A DNA stretch of 64,000 bases from Chloracidobacterium sp. (GCA_016711345.1 JADJTD010000001.1:2542001-2606000); one strand, 5' to 3'. Counted from the stretch's first letter, positions 16,996 to 26,483 are shown. The notes: a model not told the origin generated them from the letters alone. Numbers and translations are program-made.

Positions 16996-17874
16996 GTGAA
17001 AGCAGCGCAAAGTTTATCTCAATCGTCAGTTCGGCGCGACGTTACTGGTTCGGATGAGCAGATGTTCGAGGATGTTCTCGCGGTTGAGGAACCGCTTGAG
17101 ATCAGGCTTGGTTTTCACAAGAATGGAAAGACTGAACATCGGGCGATCTCGATCACGATGCGCACGCCGGGTAACGATGCCGAACTCGCCGCAGGTTTTC
17201 TATTTACAGAAGGCATCATCAAAACCGCTGACCAGATCAAGCAGATTAGACACTGCGGTCTCGCGATTGGCAAAGGAAAAGGTGCGATCGACCGTGCGAA
17301 AGCCCTGAACTCAAACACAATTCGCGTTGATCTAAGCGAAGGCGTTGACATTGATCTGAAACGCCTTGAACGCCACTTCTACACAACCTCAAGCTGCGGC
17401 GTTTGCGGAAAGAGTTCTATAGACGCTCTCAAAACCGGAGCCGAAAAGATCGACAACAAATATCAACCAAAGATCGAAGCAAAGGTCATTCACGCCCTGC
17501 CAAAAATTCTACGCGCATCGCAAGACGTATTTGAACAAACCGGCGGCTTGCACGCGTCCGCGCTGTTCAATTCAAAATGCGAATTAGATATTGTTCGCGA
17601 AGACGTAGGCCGCCACAATGCTCTCGACAAGGTCATCGGAGCAAAATTTATGGAAGGCGAAACACCGCTTTCGGACAAGATCTTGCTCGTCAGCGGCCGC
17701 GCGAGTTTTGAGCTTGTTCAAAAGGCATTGATGGCCGGAATACCGATCTTGGCTGCTGTTGGAGCGCCTTCGAGTCTTGCTGTTGAACTTGCCGCTGAAT
17801 TCGGCATGACGCTCGTTGGTTTCGTTCGCGACGAGCGATTTAATATCTACACAGGCGAAGCGAGGATCATATGA
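16996..17874 (+). CDS. fdhD: formate dehydrogenase accessory sulfurtransferase FdhD
   Basis: 292 residues with a GTG start at 16996. Family landmarks: TMRTPGNDAELAAGFLFTEG and the SCGVCGK motif with C134 and C137, the cysteines that pass sulfur to the molybdenum cofactor. The end has the GRASFELVQKALMAGIP and VGAPSSLAVELA segments. It sulfurates the Mo-bis-MGD cofactor of formate dehydrogenase-type enzymes. Its stop overlaps the start of the molybdoenzyme gene by four bases, a strong sign that this enzyme is its client. Confidence 0.95.
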   Translation: MKAAQSLSQSSVRRDVTGSDEQMFEDVLAVEEPLEIRLGFHKNGKTEHRAISITMRTPGNDAELAAGFLFTEGIIKTADQIKQIRHCGLAIGKGKGAIDRAKALNSNTIRVDLSEGVDIDLKRLERHFYTTSSCGVCGKSSIDALKTGAEKIDNKYQPKIEAKVIHALPKILRASQDVFEQTGGLHASALFNSKCELDIVREDVGRHNALDKVIGAKFMEGETPLSDKILLVSGRASFELVQKALMAGIPILAAVGAPSSLAVELAAEFGMTLVGFVRDERFNIYTGEARII

Positions 17875-20234
17875 AGTCTGAACAGCAAGATCAGATTCGA
17901 GAGAAGTCGGAAGATCTGCGCGTAACAAAACCCGCAACTACCGCCGCCGGGATCAAGTCGATCGGTAAAACGATGAGCAGCGCTTTTGGCAAGATGGGTG
18001 TCATTCGCGGCACTCGTGGCCTGCTGAACCTCAATCAAAAAGGCGGTATCGATTGCCAATCCTGCGCATGGCCCGACCCTGATGAACATCGCTCTATAGC
18101 GGAGTTTTGCGAGAGCGGAGCAAAAGCGCTTGCTGACGAAGGAACAAGGAAACTTATAACCGCAGATTTTTTTAAGCGACACAGCATTGATGAGCTTTTG
18201 GAAAAAGACGATCACTGGCTGAATGCCCAAGGCCGTTTGACCGAGCCTGTAGTTTTACGAAAGGGCGGAACGCATTACGTGTCCATTTCGTGGCACGAAG
18301 CATTTGATCTTATCGCAGAAGATTTAACTGCACTCGACTCGCCCGACGAAGCGATCTTTTACACGTCAGGCCGCACTTCTAATGAAGCTGCGTTTCTTTA
18401 TCAACTGTTTGTTCGGCAATTTGGCACAAATAATCTGCCTGATTGTTCGAATATGTGTCACGAATCGTCTGGCGTAGCTCTGACCGAATCGATTGGGCTG
18501 GGAAAAGCGACCGTTCGACTTTCTGATTTCAAGAAAACCGATCTCGTTATAGTGATCGGCCAAAATCCCGGAACAAACGCGCCGCGAATGATGTCGTCGC
18601 TTCAGGATGCAAAACTTGCGGGTGCGAAGATGATAGCTATCAATCCACTGCCCGAGGCCGGCTTGATGAATTTTGTAAATCCGAACCCGCAGCATTACGC
18701 AAACCCGCTGATGTTTCCCATTGCGCTTCTCGGCGGCAAACCGACGCATCTTGCCGATCTCCATTTGCCCGTTCGCATCGGCGGTGATATGGCTGTTTTG
18801 AAAGGCATGATGAAGGTGATGCTCGACCGCGAGCGAGCAGAGCCCGGAACCATTTTTGACCAACAATTTATTGCCAAAAAAACCGTAGGCTTTGACGAAT
18901 TGATCGATTGTTTGGACGCCACGATGTGGGACGATATTTTCAGCGAAAGCGGATTGACCGAGGCTCAAATTATTGAGGCCGCAGAGATGTTTATCAATGC
19001 GAAACGTGTCATCACGTGCTGGGCGATGGGCCTGACGCAGCATAAACAGGCGGTGGCGACGATACAGGACGTTGTAAACCTGCATCTGCTGCGCGGGCAG
19101 ATCGGAAAGGAAGGTGCCGGACTTTGCCCTGTTCGCGGACATTCAAATGTGCAGGGCGACCGCACGATGGGAATTACGGAGAAGGTCAGTGAAAAATTCT
19201 CCGCCGCCCTCGAAAGAGAATTTAATTTTACGCCGCCATCGTCCGATGGTTTCAGTACAGTCGAAAGCATCAAGGCAATGAGCGAAGGCAAGGCTAAGAT
19301 CTTCTTCGCGATGGGCGGTAATTTTGTGAGTGCGGCACCCGATACAAATATTGTGTTTGATGCGTTAAAACAATGTCGGCTGACCGTGCAGGTGATCACA
19401 AAACTAAATCGCACCGCCGTCGCTGTCGGTGAACAGTCGTTGATCCTTCCATGTCTCGGACGCTCGGAGATCGACGTTCAAGCGGAAGGCGAGCAGTTCG
19501 TTTCGACGGAAAGCACAATGCTAAATGTGCAGATGTCGAAAGGCATCTTTAAGCCTGCGTCGGAGAGTTTGCGAAGCGAACCGTGGATAGTCGCGCAACT
19601 TGCCAAGACAACTCTTGGTGAACGAACAACGGTCGATTGGGACAAAATGGTCGCGAACTACGACAATATACGCGATGTGATCTCGCGTGTCGTTGATGGC
19701 TTTGAGGACTACAACGAGCGGATTCGTAAAGACGGCGGATTTTATCTTCCAAATCCGCCGCGTGAGGGCGAGTTTAAAACAGAGACCGGCAAGGCTCAGT
19801 TCACGGCGAGTTCGATGGAAAAGATCGTATTGCAAAAAGGCCAACTGCTGCTGACGACGATCCGTTCGCATAATCAATTTAACACGACAATTTACGATCT
19901 AAGCGACCGCTATCGAGGCATCGAAGGCGGTCGCCGCGTCATTTTTCTTAATCCCGAAAACATCACTGAACTTGGTTTGAAAACAGGCCAGGTCGTCAAT
20001 CTCACCAGCCATTTCGAAGGCGTCGAACGTCACGCCTATAGATTTATCGTCGTACCGTATCCGATTCCAAAAGACTGTGCCGCAGCGTATTTCCCAGAAG
20101 CAAATCCGCTCGTTCCGCTCGGCAGCGTGGCCGAAAAAAGCCAGACGCCTACATCAAAATCGTTGATAATTTCAATTCAGCCGACGGACGAAACAGCAGG
20201 GAAATTTGACGGTGAATATACAGGGGAGTCCTGA
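17871..20234 (+). CDS. FdhF/YdeP-family molybdopterin oxidoreductase
   Basis: 787 residues. The N-terminus has GGIDCQSCAWPDPDEHRS, a CxxC pair typical of the YdeP type rather than a full [4Fe-4S] CxxCxxxC set. The molybdopterin domain follows (ISWHEAFDLIAEDL, FYTSGRTSNEAAFLYQLF, LPDCSNMCHESSG, VIVIGQNPGTNAPRM), and a molydopterin dinucleotide-binding domain ends the protein (from about residue 660: QLLLTTIRSHNQFNTTIY, GLKTGQVVNL). YdeP-type proteins are formate-dehydrogenase-like; the substrate here is unknown. It is sandwiched in an overlapping operon between fdhD and mobA. Confidence 0.9.
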   Translation: MKSEQQDQIREKSEDLRVTKPATTAAGIKSIGKTMSSAFGKMGVIRGTRGLLNLNQKGGIDCQSCAWPDPDEHRSIAEFCESGAKALADEGTRKLITADFFKRHSIDELLEKDDHWLNAQGRLTEPVVLRKGGTHYVSISWHEAFDLIAEDLTALDSPDEAIFYTSGRTSNEAAFLYQLFVRQFGTNNLPDCSNMCHESSGVALTESIGLGKATVRLSDFKKTDLVIVIGQNPGTNAPRMMSSLQDAKLAGAKMIAINPLPEAGLMNFVNPNPQHYANPLMFPIALLGGKPTHLADLHLPVRIGGDMAVLKGMMKVMLDRERAEPGTIFDQQFIAKKTVGFDELIDCLDATMWDDIFSESGLTEAQIIEAAEMFINAKRVITCWAMGLTQHKQAVATIQDVVNLHLLRGQIGKEGAGLCPVRGHSNVQGDRTMGITEKVSEKFSAALEREFNFTPPSSDGFSTVESIKAMSEGKAKIFFAMGGNFVSAAPDTNIVFDALKQCRLTVQVITKLNRTAVAVGEQSLILPCLGRSEIDVQAEGEQFVSTESTMLNVQMSKGIFKPASESLRSEPWIVAQLAKTTLGERTTVDWDKMVANYDNIRDVISRVVDGFEDYNERIRKDGGFYLPNPPREGEFKTETGKAQFTASSMEKIVLQKGQLLLTTIRSHNQFNTTIYDLSDRYRGIEGGRRVIFLNPENITELGLKTGQVVNLTSHFEGVERHAYRFIVVPYPIPKDCAAAYFPEANPLVPLGSVAEKSQTPTSKSLIISIQPTDETAGKFDGEYTGES

Positions 20235-20845
20235 TGGATCTCGATGCTTTCATATTGATCGGAGGCAGATCGTCGCGACTCGGCACGGACAAGGCGTTTG
20301 TCGAACTTGGCGGAAAAACTCTCGCGGTTCGATCTGCTGATATCGTCGAAACAGCTCTCTCACCGAACCGAATAACTTTTGTGGCACGCGATAAAGACCA
20401 ATTCAAACCTGAACTCTTATCTTCACTTGGTCATTCGGTAATCGCCGATCAAAAACCGGGCTTCGGTGCATGGAGTGGCATTGATGCTGCCCTCCGAAAC
20501 GCACAAAGCGAATGGATATTCATTTTAGCGTGCGATCTGCCATTTGTGTTGGCTGAATTACTGCAGCTACTCGCGGGTTTCGCGAAAGGCGATAGCGAAG
20601 CAGTTGTGCCACGACAAGCTGATGCACGGCTGCAGCCTCTATGTGCTTTTTACCGGATAAAACCGACGCTTGCCGTTGTAGAAACAATATTTACAGGTCA
20701 AAGCTCGCCGCCGCCGCTAAATGCGATCTTTGACGGTCTGCAAACCCACATCATAGAGCCTGACGAATACGCAGAACTTCCAAATGCGGAAAAATTGTTC
20801 TTGAATATCAATACTGAGAATGACCTATCGGCGGCTTTGTCCTAA
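20234..20845 (+). CDS. mobA: molybdenum cofactor guanylyltransferase
   Basis: 203 residues. The nucleotide-binding signature is LIGGRSSRLGTDKAF (GGxSxRxGxDK). DQKPGFGAWSGIDAAL and the ACDLPFV motif follow. It adds GMP to molybdopterin to form the MGD cofactor. It overlaps the molybdoenzyme stop by one base (TGATG), which fits dedicated supply of MGD to that enzyme. Confidence 0.93.
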   Translation: MDLDAFILIGGRSSRLGTDKAFVELGGKTLAVRSADIVETALSPNRITFVARDKDQFKPELLSSLGHSVIADQKPGFGAWSGIDAALRNAQSEWIFILACDLPFVLAELLQLLAGFAKGDSEAVVPRQADARLQPLCAFYRIKPTLAVVETIFTGQSSPPPLNAIFDGLQTHIIEPDEYAELPNAEKLFLNINTENDLSAALS

Positions 20846-20857
20846 AATGATATTTGA

Positions 20858-22267
20858 ATGGATATCGTTCTCGACAAATTGCTTGAGGAATGCGGCATTT
20901 TTGGCATCTTTGGCCACGCTGAAGCCTCGACGCTGACGCAGCTAGGGCTGTTTGCCTTGCAGCATCGCGGGCAGGAGGCTTGCGGGATCGTTTCGTCGGA
21001 CGGGTCAGATTTGTTTCAATTTCGTGAGATCGGTCTGGTTGCGGATGTGCTGAACGAAGAAGTTTTGAAGAAACTTACGGGTTCGAGTGCGATCGGACAT
21101 ACGAGATACTCGACCACGGGTAAAAACACGATCGAAGAAGTTCAACCATTTTCCGTCACGTGCCAGCATGGCAAGATCGCGGTTTGCCACAATGGAAATC
21201 TGCCATTCGCGCAGCAAAAACGCGGCGAGCTCGAACAAGCCGGTGCGATCTTTTCTTCAACATCTGATACAGAAACGATACTGCACGGCGTCGCACGAAC
21301 ACAGGCAAAGGACGCGGTCGAAGCGATCCGTGCCGTGCTGAAAGATACCGAAGGAGCGTTTTCGCTCCTGTTCCTGACGCCAAAGGCGCTGATCGCAGTC
21401 CGCGATCCGCGAGGCTTTCGGCCGCTGGTTTTGGGCAAGTTTCAGGGAGCATTTTGCGTAGCGTCCGAGACCTGTGCGTTCGACCTTATCGACGCCGAAT
21501 ACATCCGCGAGATCGAAGCGGGCGAGATGCTTATCATTGACGAAAAAGGCCTGCATTCGTCAAAACCATTTGAGACAAAACCGGTGTCGGTCTGCACATT
21601 TGAACACGTCTATTTTTCGCGTCCAGATTCGACGATCTTTGGTCGTTCGGTCAACGAATCGCGGCACAAAATGGGCAAACGTCTCGCGATCGAGCAGCCA
21701 TGCGAAGCCGATCTGATCGTGCCCGTGCCGGATTCCGGCGTTGCGGCGTCGATCGGCTACGCAAATCAGTCGGGCATCAATTTTCGGCAGGCGATCATCC
21801 GCAACCACTACGTCGGCCGCACGTTTATCGAGCCTTCGCAGTCGATCCGTTCTTTTGGCGTGCGGCTTAAACTCAATCCGATCAAGGATCTTATTAACGG
21901 ACGCCGCGTTGTACTGGTTGACGATTCGATAGTTCGTGGCACGACTTCGAAAAAGATCGTCGAAATGGTCCGTGACGCAGGTGCGACCGAGGTGCATATG
22001 CGTATTTCGTGCCCGCCGACCGCACATTCCTGCTACTACGGCGTTGACACACCAGACCGCAACGACCTCATCGCCGCCAAAATGTCGGTCAGCGAGGTCT
22101 GCGAATATATCGGAGCCGACAGCCTCGGCTACCTCTCGCTCGAAGGAATGCTCGAAGCCATCGACATCGACCCGTCCAGATCCTGCACCGCTTGTTGGAC
22201 TGGAAAATATCCGACGCTCATCGCTGAAAGCAAGGCGGCTTCCTTTAAGGTTATCGGAGAGAACTAA
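20858..22267 (+). CDS. purF: amidophosphoribosyltransferase
   Basis: 469 residues. An 11-residue propeptide (MDIVLDKLLEE) precedes the nucleophile C12 of the glutaminase domain (CGIFGIFGH). The PRPP-binding loop is VVLVDDSIVRGTTS. Cysteines in positions like those of the B. subtilis-type iron-sulfur enzyme are present (VSVCTFEHVYFSRPDS, SCPPTAHSC, SCTACWTGKYP), so it should carry a [4Fe-4S] cluster. It catalyses the first committed step of purine synthesis. It follows mobA by 12 bases. Confidence 0.96.
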   Translation: MDIVLDKLLEECGIFGIFGHAEASTLTQLGLFALQHRGQEACGIVSSDGSDLFQFREIGLVADVLNEEVLKKLTGSSAIGHTRYSTTGKNTIEEVQPFSVTCQHGKIAVCHNGNLPFAQQKRGELEQAGAIFSSTSDTETILHGVARTQAKDAVEAIRAVLKDTEGAFSLLFLTPKALIAVRDPRGFRPLVLGKFQGAFCVASETCAFDLIDAEYIREIEAGEMLIIDEKGLHSSKPFETKPVSVCTFEHVYFSRPDSTIFGRSVNESRHKMGKRLAIEQPCEADLIVPVPDSGVAASIGYANQSGINFRQAIIRNHYVGRTFIEPSQSIRSFGVRLKLNPIKDLINGRRVVLVDDSIVRGTTSKKIVEMVRDAGATEVHMRISCPPTAHSCYYGVDTPDRNDLIAAKMSVSEVCEYIGADSLGYLSLEGMLEAIDIDPSRSCTACWTGKYPTLIAESKAASFKVIGEN

Positions 22268-23151
22268 TGAATCGACTTGGTTTAATTATTACTTCTACAT
22301 TATTGCTATTGGGTTCTTCAAGTTACGCCCAGACTTGGGGTTGTGGTGAGAGAGACTTCAAATGTCAACTAGATGGTAGGATGAAGGCTTTTGAAGATGA
22401 CCCTAAAAATCCGGAAAACTATTACAATATCGGTATAGTTTTTCAAAGGAGTGGTGCGCACAAAGAAGCTGTCGAATCATTTAGTATGTACATTCTGATT
22501 CCTGGCCTTAAACCTGAGTTTGTCGCCGATGGACTTAACAATCGGGCCATTTCACAACGTGCGTTGAAAAAATTCGACCTAGCTTATGCCGATTATACGA
22601 AAGCTATCGAGCTCAATCCAAAAAAACCAGAGTTTCTTGTAAATCGTGGAAATGTATCTGTTGATGCGAGGAAATTTGATGTGGCCCTTGCGGATTATAA
22701 TCGGGCTATAGTCGTTGACCCTAAATATGCACAGGCCTACGCTCAACGCGGGGTTTTATACACTAACCAATCAAAAATTGACGAGGCGTTGCGTGATTTT
22801 GGGAAATCTATTGAGATTAATCCCACTTATGCAGAGCCGTATTACAATCGCGGCACAATTTACTCAGGCAGGAAAGAATTTGCTAAGGCGATACCCGATT
22901 ATGAAAAGTATGTTTCATTGATCAGCGATCCTAGGTATCTCGCCGACGGATTTATGAATCTTGGTATTGCTCGTTACTACACCGGTAGTCCACAAAAAGC
23001 ACTTGATGATTTTACAAAGGTCATTGAATTACGACCAACATCGCCCAATGGTTATAGTGCAAGGGCTATGCTTTTTCGTGAAATGAAGAAATCTGAGCTT
23101 GCAGCGGCGGATGAAAAGAGAGCGGCAGAACTTACTGCTCCTCCAAAATGA
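22267..23151 (+). CDS. secreted tetratricopeptide-repeat protein
   Basis: 294 residues. Signal peptide (about 1-21, ending SSYAQ). The mature protein has about six TPR units, with the hallmark pattern clearest in AYADYTKAIELNPKKPEFLVNRGN, ALADYNRAIVVDPKYAQAYAQRG and ALRDFGKSIEINPTYAEPYYNRG (each longer than one motif). TPR arrays bind partner proteins. It shares one base with the purF stop (TAATG) but has lower GC and AT-rich codons compared with purF, so it may be a later arrival in the operon. Confidence 0.85.
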   Translation: MNRLGLIITSTLLLLGSSSYAQTWGCGERDFKCQLDGRMKAFEDDPKNPENYYNIGIVFQRSGAHKEAVESFSMYILIPGLKPEFVADGLNNRAISQRALKKFDLAYADYTKAIELNPKKPEFLVNRGNVSVDARKFDVALADYNRAIVVDPKYAQAYAQRGVLYTNQSKIDEALRDFGKSIEINPTYAEPYYNRGTIYSGRKEFAKAIPDYEKYVSLISDPRYLADGFMNLGIARYYTGSPQKALDDFTKVIELRPTSPNGYSARAMLFREMKKSELAAADEKRAAELTAPPK

Positions 23152-23225
23152 TAGAACAACCCTTTTGTGCAAACCCAAGCCTTTCATTTTTCATCAAACT
23201 AGCGTAAACTGACCTTCCTCAGAGT

Positions 23226-23598
23226 GGGGGCGACAGGCTTCGACAGGGGCTTGTTTAGATCTTTGAATGCACGTCGGGCTTTTTGCTTGTGAGCTCGTTA
23301 AAAAAACTTGCAAAAAACAAATGCTAATCAAGAATTAGCTCTTGCTGCTTAGTTAACTCTAAACCAGAAGTGTCTTACCGGAAGTCAGCTTGTAGCGACT
23401 GGTCAAGGCATAACTCAGTACAAGCTCGCATCACGTCTCCACCTGCGGCGTGAAGTTAAAGTTAGTCGGGTTAGCTGCCGATGAGGTCTTGTTGGTTCAT
23501 CTGCTCTTTGACGGCGAAAATCAAGTGAACCAACTAAACGTGTAGATTTTACTGGTCGCAACCTTTGGATGCGGGTTCGATTCCCGCCGCCTCCACCA
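23226..23598 (+). ncRNA. ssrA: transfer-messenger RNA (tmRNA)
   Basis: The 5' end GGGGGCG (23226-23232) pairs with CGCCTCC before the encoded ACCA at 23595-23598, giving a 7-bp acceptor stem with one G-U pair. The T-arm reads GCGGGTTCGATTCCCGC. The tag reading frame ends at a TAG at 23350-23352 and encodes a C-terminus NANQELALAA; the resume codon is probably just after 23302 but is not certain. The CCA is encoded. It rescues stalled ribosomes with SmpB, which is not in the window. Confidence 0.95.
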
Positions 23599-23779
23599 CT
23601 TTCTTTCATAACTAGAATTTAATCACATCATTAATGTTGATAGTAAAGAGCGTTGCATCGTTAAAAATATTGATGGTTTGTGCAACAATTTGTTAAAATG
23701 CTCGTATCAGACATTATCGTTTGTCGTTGAGACCGACCATGAATTTGGTTGTCAAGTTGTTTGAAAATCTATCGTAATG

Positions 23780-24016
23780 GAACGCAGAAAAAGTTTTTTT
23801 CAAAAATCGTGGAATGGTGCTGAAATGCATCTATAACCCTAATGTTCACAAGGTTTAAACCGTTCCACTCCGCAGTGGAACGCTAGTGGAACGGGAACAA
23901 GCTCGAAATGCGGTAACACCTGTTTCTGCAATGTTTAGCGTATTTTAGGCCCATAGCCGTATTCCAAGCATTTTATACCGAAAAAACGTTGGGACAGTGG
24001 GAAAGTTTGGAACCTA
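23780..24016. repeat. composite repeat, copy A, downstream of tmRNA
   Basis: In the 462-base gap between ssrA and murI three blocks match a second copy at 49875-50095, in the same order: AAAAAGTTTTTTTCAAAAA followed by TCGTGGAA (23789-23814); CCGTTCCAC...GTGGAACG with further GTGGAACG words (23860-23895); and AAAAAACGTTGGGACAGTGG (23981 on). The spacers differ. No coding frame survives. The rest of the gap (23599-23779) shows nothing recognisable. Confidence 0.75.
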
Positions 24017-24060
24017 GTCGAATGCCGCAACAGGGCAAATGCGATATAGTTGTTAGTAGC

Positions 24061-24945
24061 GTGAATAATTTACCGATAGGCATTTTTGACTCAGGCGTCG
24101 GCGGTTTGACCGTATATCGGGCATTGCACAACCGTCTGCCGAATGAGCATTTTGTCTATCTTGGCGACACGGCGCGTGTGCCGTATGGGACGAAATCGCT
24201 TGCGACGGTAGAACGTTATGCCATAGAGAATTCGCAGTTTTTGGCGTCGCGCGGGATCAAGATGCTTGTTGTTGCATGCAACACGGCATCTGCACTCGCG
24301 TTGCCAAAGATCCGCGAAAAGATCGGCCTCGATGTCGTCGGTGTGATCGGTCCCGGCGGGCGAAAAGCGGTTGAATTGACGAAAGATAAGTCTCATCCAC
24401 GGATCGGTGTCATCGCGACCGAGGCGACCGTTGCCAGCAACGCGTATTTTGAAGCGATCCGGCGTGCGTCGGACACTGCCGAGGTGTTTCAGGCCGGCTG
24501 TCCCCTCTTTGTGTCGCTTGCCGAAGAGAATTGGGTCAGCGAGCCCGAGACGGCTTCTATCGCTGCCAAATACCTGGCTAAGATGAACGAATTCCGCCCC
24601 GACGCTCTCGTCCTCGGCTGCACACATTACCCGATCCTGAAAGATGTGATACAGCAGACAGTGGGCGAAAATGTTAAGCTAATTGATTCCGGCGAGGCAA
24701 CCGCCGAAGAAGTCGAACAGCTTTTGGCCGACAAAGGCCTCGCAAATCCGAACGCGGTCATCGGCAAACGCGAGCTTTGTGACGATCTCGATCATTTTTA
24801 CGTGACGGACGCCGCCGACAGATTCGCCCGCGTCGCCGAACGATTTCTCGGCACCAAACCGTCGAAACTCGAAGCGATCGAAGTTTACGGCGTTGATGAA
24901 CTGAAGAGGAATTCACCGCTGATAAACGCAGATAGACGCGGATAA
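24061..24945 (+). CDS. murI: glutamate racemase
   Basis: 294 residues from GTG 24061 (NNLPIGIFDSGVGGLTV); an ATG at 24022 and a longer opening at 23989 read through the composite repeat and are less likely. Active-site landmarks: DSGVGGL, the first catalytic Cys in VVACNTASA, the second in LGCTHYP. It makes D-glutamate for peptidoglycan. The C-terminal tail SPLINADRRG is encoded by the following inverted repeat, so the original stop was probably earlier. Confidence 0.94.
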   Translation: MNNLPIGIFDSGVGGLTVYRALHNRLPNEHFVYLGDTARVPYGTKSLATVERYAIENSQFLASRGIKMLVVACNTASALALPKIREKIGLDVVGVIGPGGRKAVELTKDKSHPRIGVIATEATVASNAYFEAIRRASDTAEVFQAGCPLFVSLAEENWVSEPETASIAAKYLAKMNEFRPDALVLGCTHYPILKDVIQQTVGENVKLIDSGEATAEEVEQLLADKGLANPNAVIGKRELCDDLDHFYVTDAADRFARVAERFLGTKPSKLEAIEVYGVDELKRNSPLINADRRG

Positions 24946-24991
24946 TTTAGTGAGATCATATCTGTGTTTATCTGCGTCCATCTGCGGCTAA
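24914..24991. repeat. phased inverted repeat at the murI 3' end
   Basis: Left arm CACCGCTGATAAACGCAGAT then AGACGCGGAT (24914-24943); right arm ATCTGTGTTTATCTGCG then TCCATCTGCGGC (about 24959-24988). It contains the murI stop codon. Same word family as the inner repeat at 14357 and the repeat at 63275. Confidence 0.9.
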
Positions 24992-25004
24992 ATTGATTTA
25001 ATAA

Positions 25005-25724
25005 ATGAGTTACGAACGAATAGACAAAAGAACCCACGACCAGATACGCAACACGAAAATCACGCCCAACATCTCGCCCTACGCCGAAGGTTCGGCGCTG
25101 ATCGAGGTCGGCGGTACAAAAGTGATCTGCACAGCTTCGGTCGAGGATCGCGTGCCGATGTTTATGCGCAACAAAGGCCTGGGCTGGGTCACGGCTGAAT
25201 ATGCGATGCTGCCGCGTGCGACCAACACGCGTACACAGCGTGAAACAAACCGGCCGTCAGGCAGGACGCAGGAAATTCAACGCCTTATAGGCCGCAGTTT
25301 GCGTGCCGTGGTCGATACCAAATTGTTGGGAGAGCGCCAGATATATCTCGATTGCGATGTGATACAAGCTGACGGCGGTACACGCTGCGCTTCGATAACG
25401 GGTGCGTATGTTGCGTTGGCTCTTGCATGCCGCAGATTGGTAAAACAGGGAACTATAAAGACCTCGCCGATCTTGAGCGAGGTTGCTGCGGTCAGCGTTG
25501 GCATTATAGAAGGAACTCCAATTCTCGACCTTGCTTACGAAGAAGATTCCAACGCCGATGTCGATATGAATGTCGTTTGCACCGGTTCAGGAAAATTCAT
25601 CGAGATGCAAGGCACAGCCGAACGCGAGCCGTTCTCACGCGAACAGATGGACGAAATGCTGATACTCGCTGACATCGGCGTGAACAAACTTTTTGAGATC
25701 CAACGACAAGCGCTGGCGGGATAA
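25005..25724 (+). CDS. rph: ribonuclease PH
   Basis: 239 residues, full length. Family landmarks: SALIEVGGTKVICTASVED, GWVTAEYAMLPRATNTR, GRTQEIQRLIGRSLRAVVD and DCDVIQADGGTRCASITGA. It is a phosphate-dependent 3'-5' exonuclease that trims tRNA 3' ends. Lies between murI and fabG on the same strand. Confidence 0.96.
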   Translation: MSYERIDKRTHDQIRNTKITPNISPYAEGSALIEVGGTKVICTASVEDRVPMFMRNKGLGWVTAEYAMLPRATNTRTQRETNRPSGRTQEIQRLIGRSLRAVVDTKLLGERQIYLDCDVIQADGGTRCASITGAYVALALACRRLVKQGTIKTSPILSEVAAVSVGIIEGTPILDLAYEEDSNADVDMNVVCTGSGKFIEMQGTAEREPFSREQMDEMLILADIGVNKLFEIQRQALAG

Positions 25725-25727
25725 GTT

Positions 25728-26483
25728 ATGAGTGTGAAGGAATTTGAAGGAAGATCGGCGATCGTTACCGGCGGCCCACGCGGCATTGGGAAGGCGATAG
25801 TTTTGGAATTGGCGCGGCGCGGCGCAAACGTGGCGTTTAATTATTCAAAGAGCGCCGATGAGGCTGAAAAGCTGAAAGCCGAGATCGAGGCATTGGGCGT
25901 CAAAGCATTTGCGGCTCAGTGCGACGTTGCAAATACAGAGGCGGCGGCGGAATTTGTCGGTCAGGTCAAAGATGTGTTCAGCACGGTCGATTTGTTGGTC
26001 AATAACGCCGGCATCACGCGTGATCAGCTCATTCTTCGTATGAAAGAAGAAGATTGGGATGCTGTGATCGACACAAACTTGAAAGGCGCATGGAATTTTT
26101 CAAAAGCAGCTGTGCGGCCGATGATGCGGAATGATAACGGCGGTTCGATTTTGAATATCACATCTATTTCCGGCGTCGTTGGGATGCTGGGACAATCGAA
26201 TTACTCCGCGTCAAAAGCCGGAATGATCGGCCTGACAAAATCGCTCGCCAAAGAGATCGCCAGCCGCAAGATCACCGTCAACGCCCTCGCCCTCGGCCTC
26301 ATCGAAACCGAAATGGCGTCTGAGATGAATGCTGAGTATCGCGAAAAATATCTTACGATGATACCGCTTGGCCGCCTTGGAAATGTCACAGAAGTTGCCC
26401 AGATCGCGTGCTTTTTGCTTTCTCCCGCCGCGGCATATATTACCGGCCAAGTCATCCAAGCCGACGGCGGCCTCGCGATGTAA
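25728..26483 (+). CDS. fabG: 3-oxoacyl-ACP reductase / SDR
   Basis: 251 residues. Rossmann motif TGGPRGIG (near the usual TGxxxGIG), NNAG at LLVNNAGITRD, catalytic Ser in LNITSISG, and Tyr/Lys in NYSASKAG. The stretch TRDQLILRMKEEDWD is typical of FabG. It reduces 3-oxoacyl-ACP with NADPH in fatty acid synthesis; another SDR role cannot be excluded. It is three bases from rph. Confidence 0.88.
   Translation: MSVKEFEGRSAIVTGGPRGIGKAIVLELARRGANVAFNYSKSADEAEKLKAEIEALGVKAFAAQCDVANTEAAAEFVGQVKDVFSTVDLLVNNAGITRDQLILRMKEEDWDAVIDTNLKGAWNFSKAAVRPMMRNDNGGSILNITSISGVVGMLGQSNYSASKAGMIGLTKSLAKEIASRKITVNALALGLIETEMASEMNAEYREKYLTMIPLGRLGNVTEVAQIACFLLSPAAAYITGQVIQADGGLAM

Noticed and set aside
23226..24016. 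Prophage or integrative island at the tmRNA 3' end
   Set aside because: No integrase, phage gene or second copy of the tmRNA 3' end was seen in the window; only a decayed composite repeat lies there.
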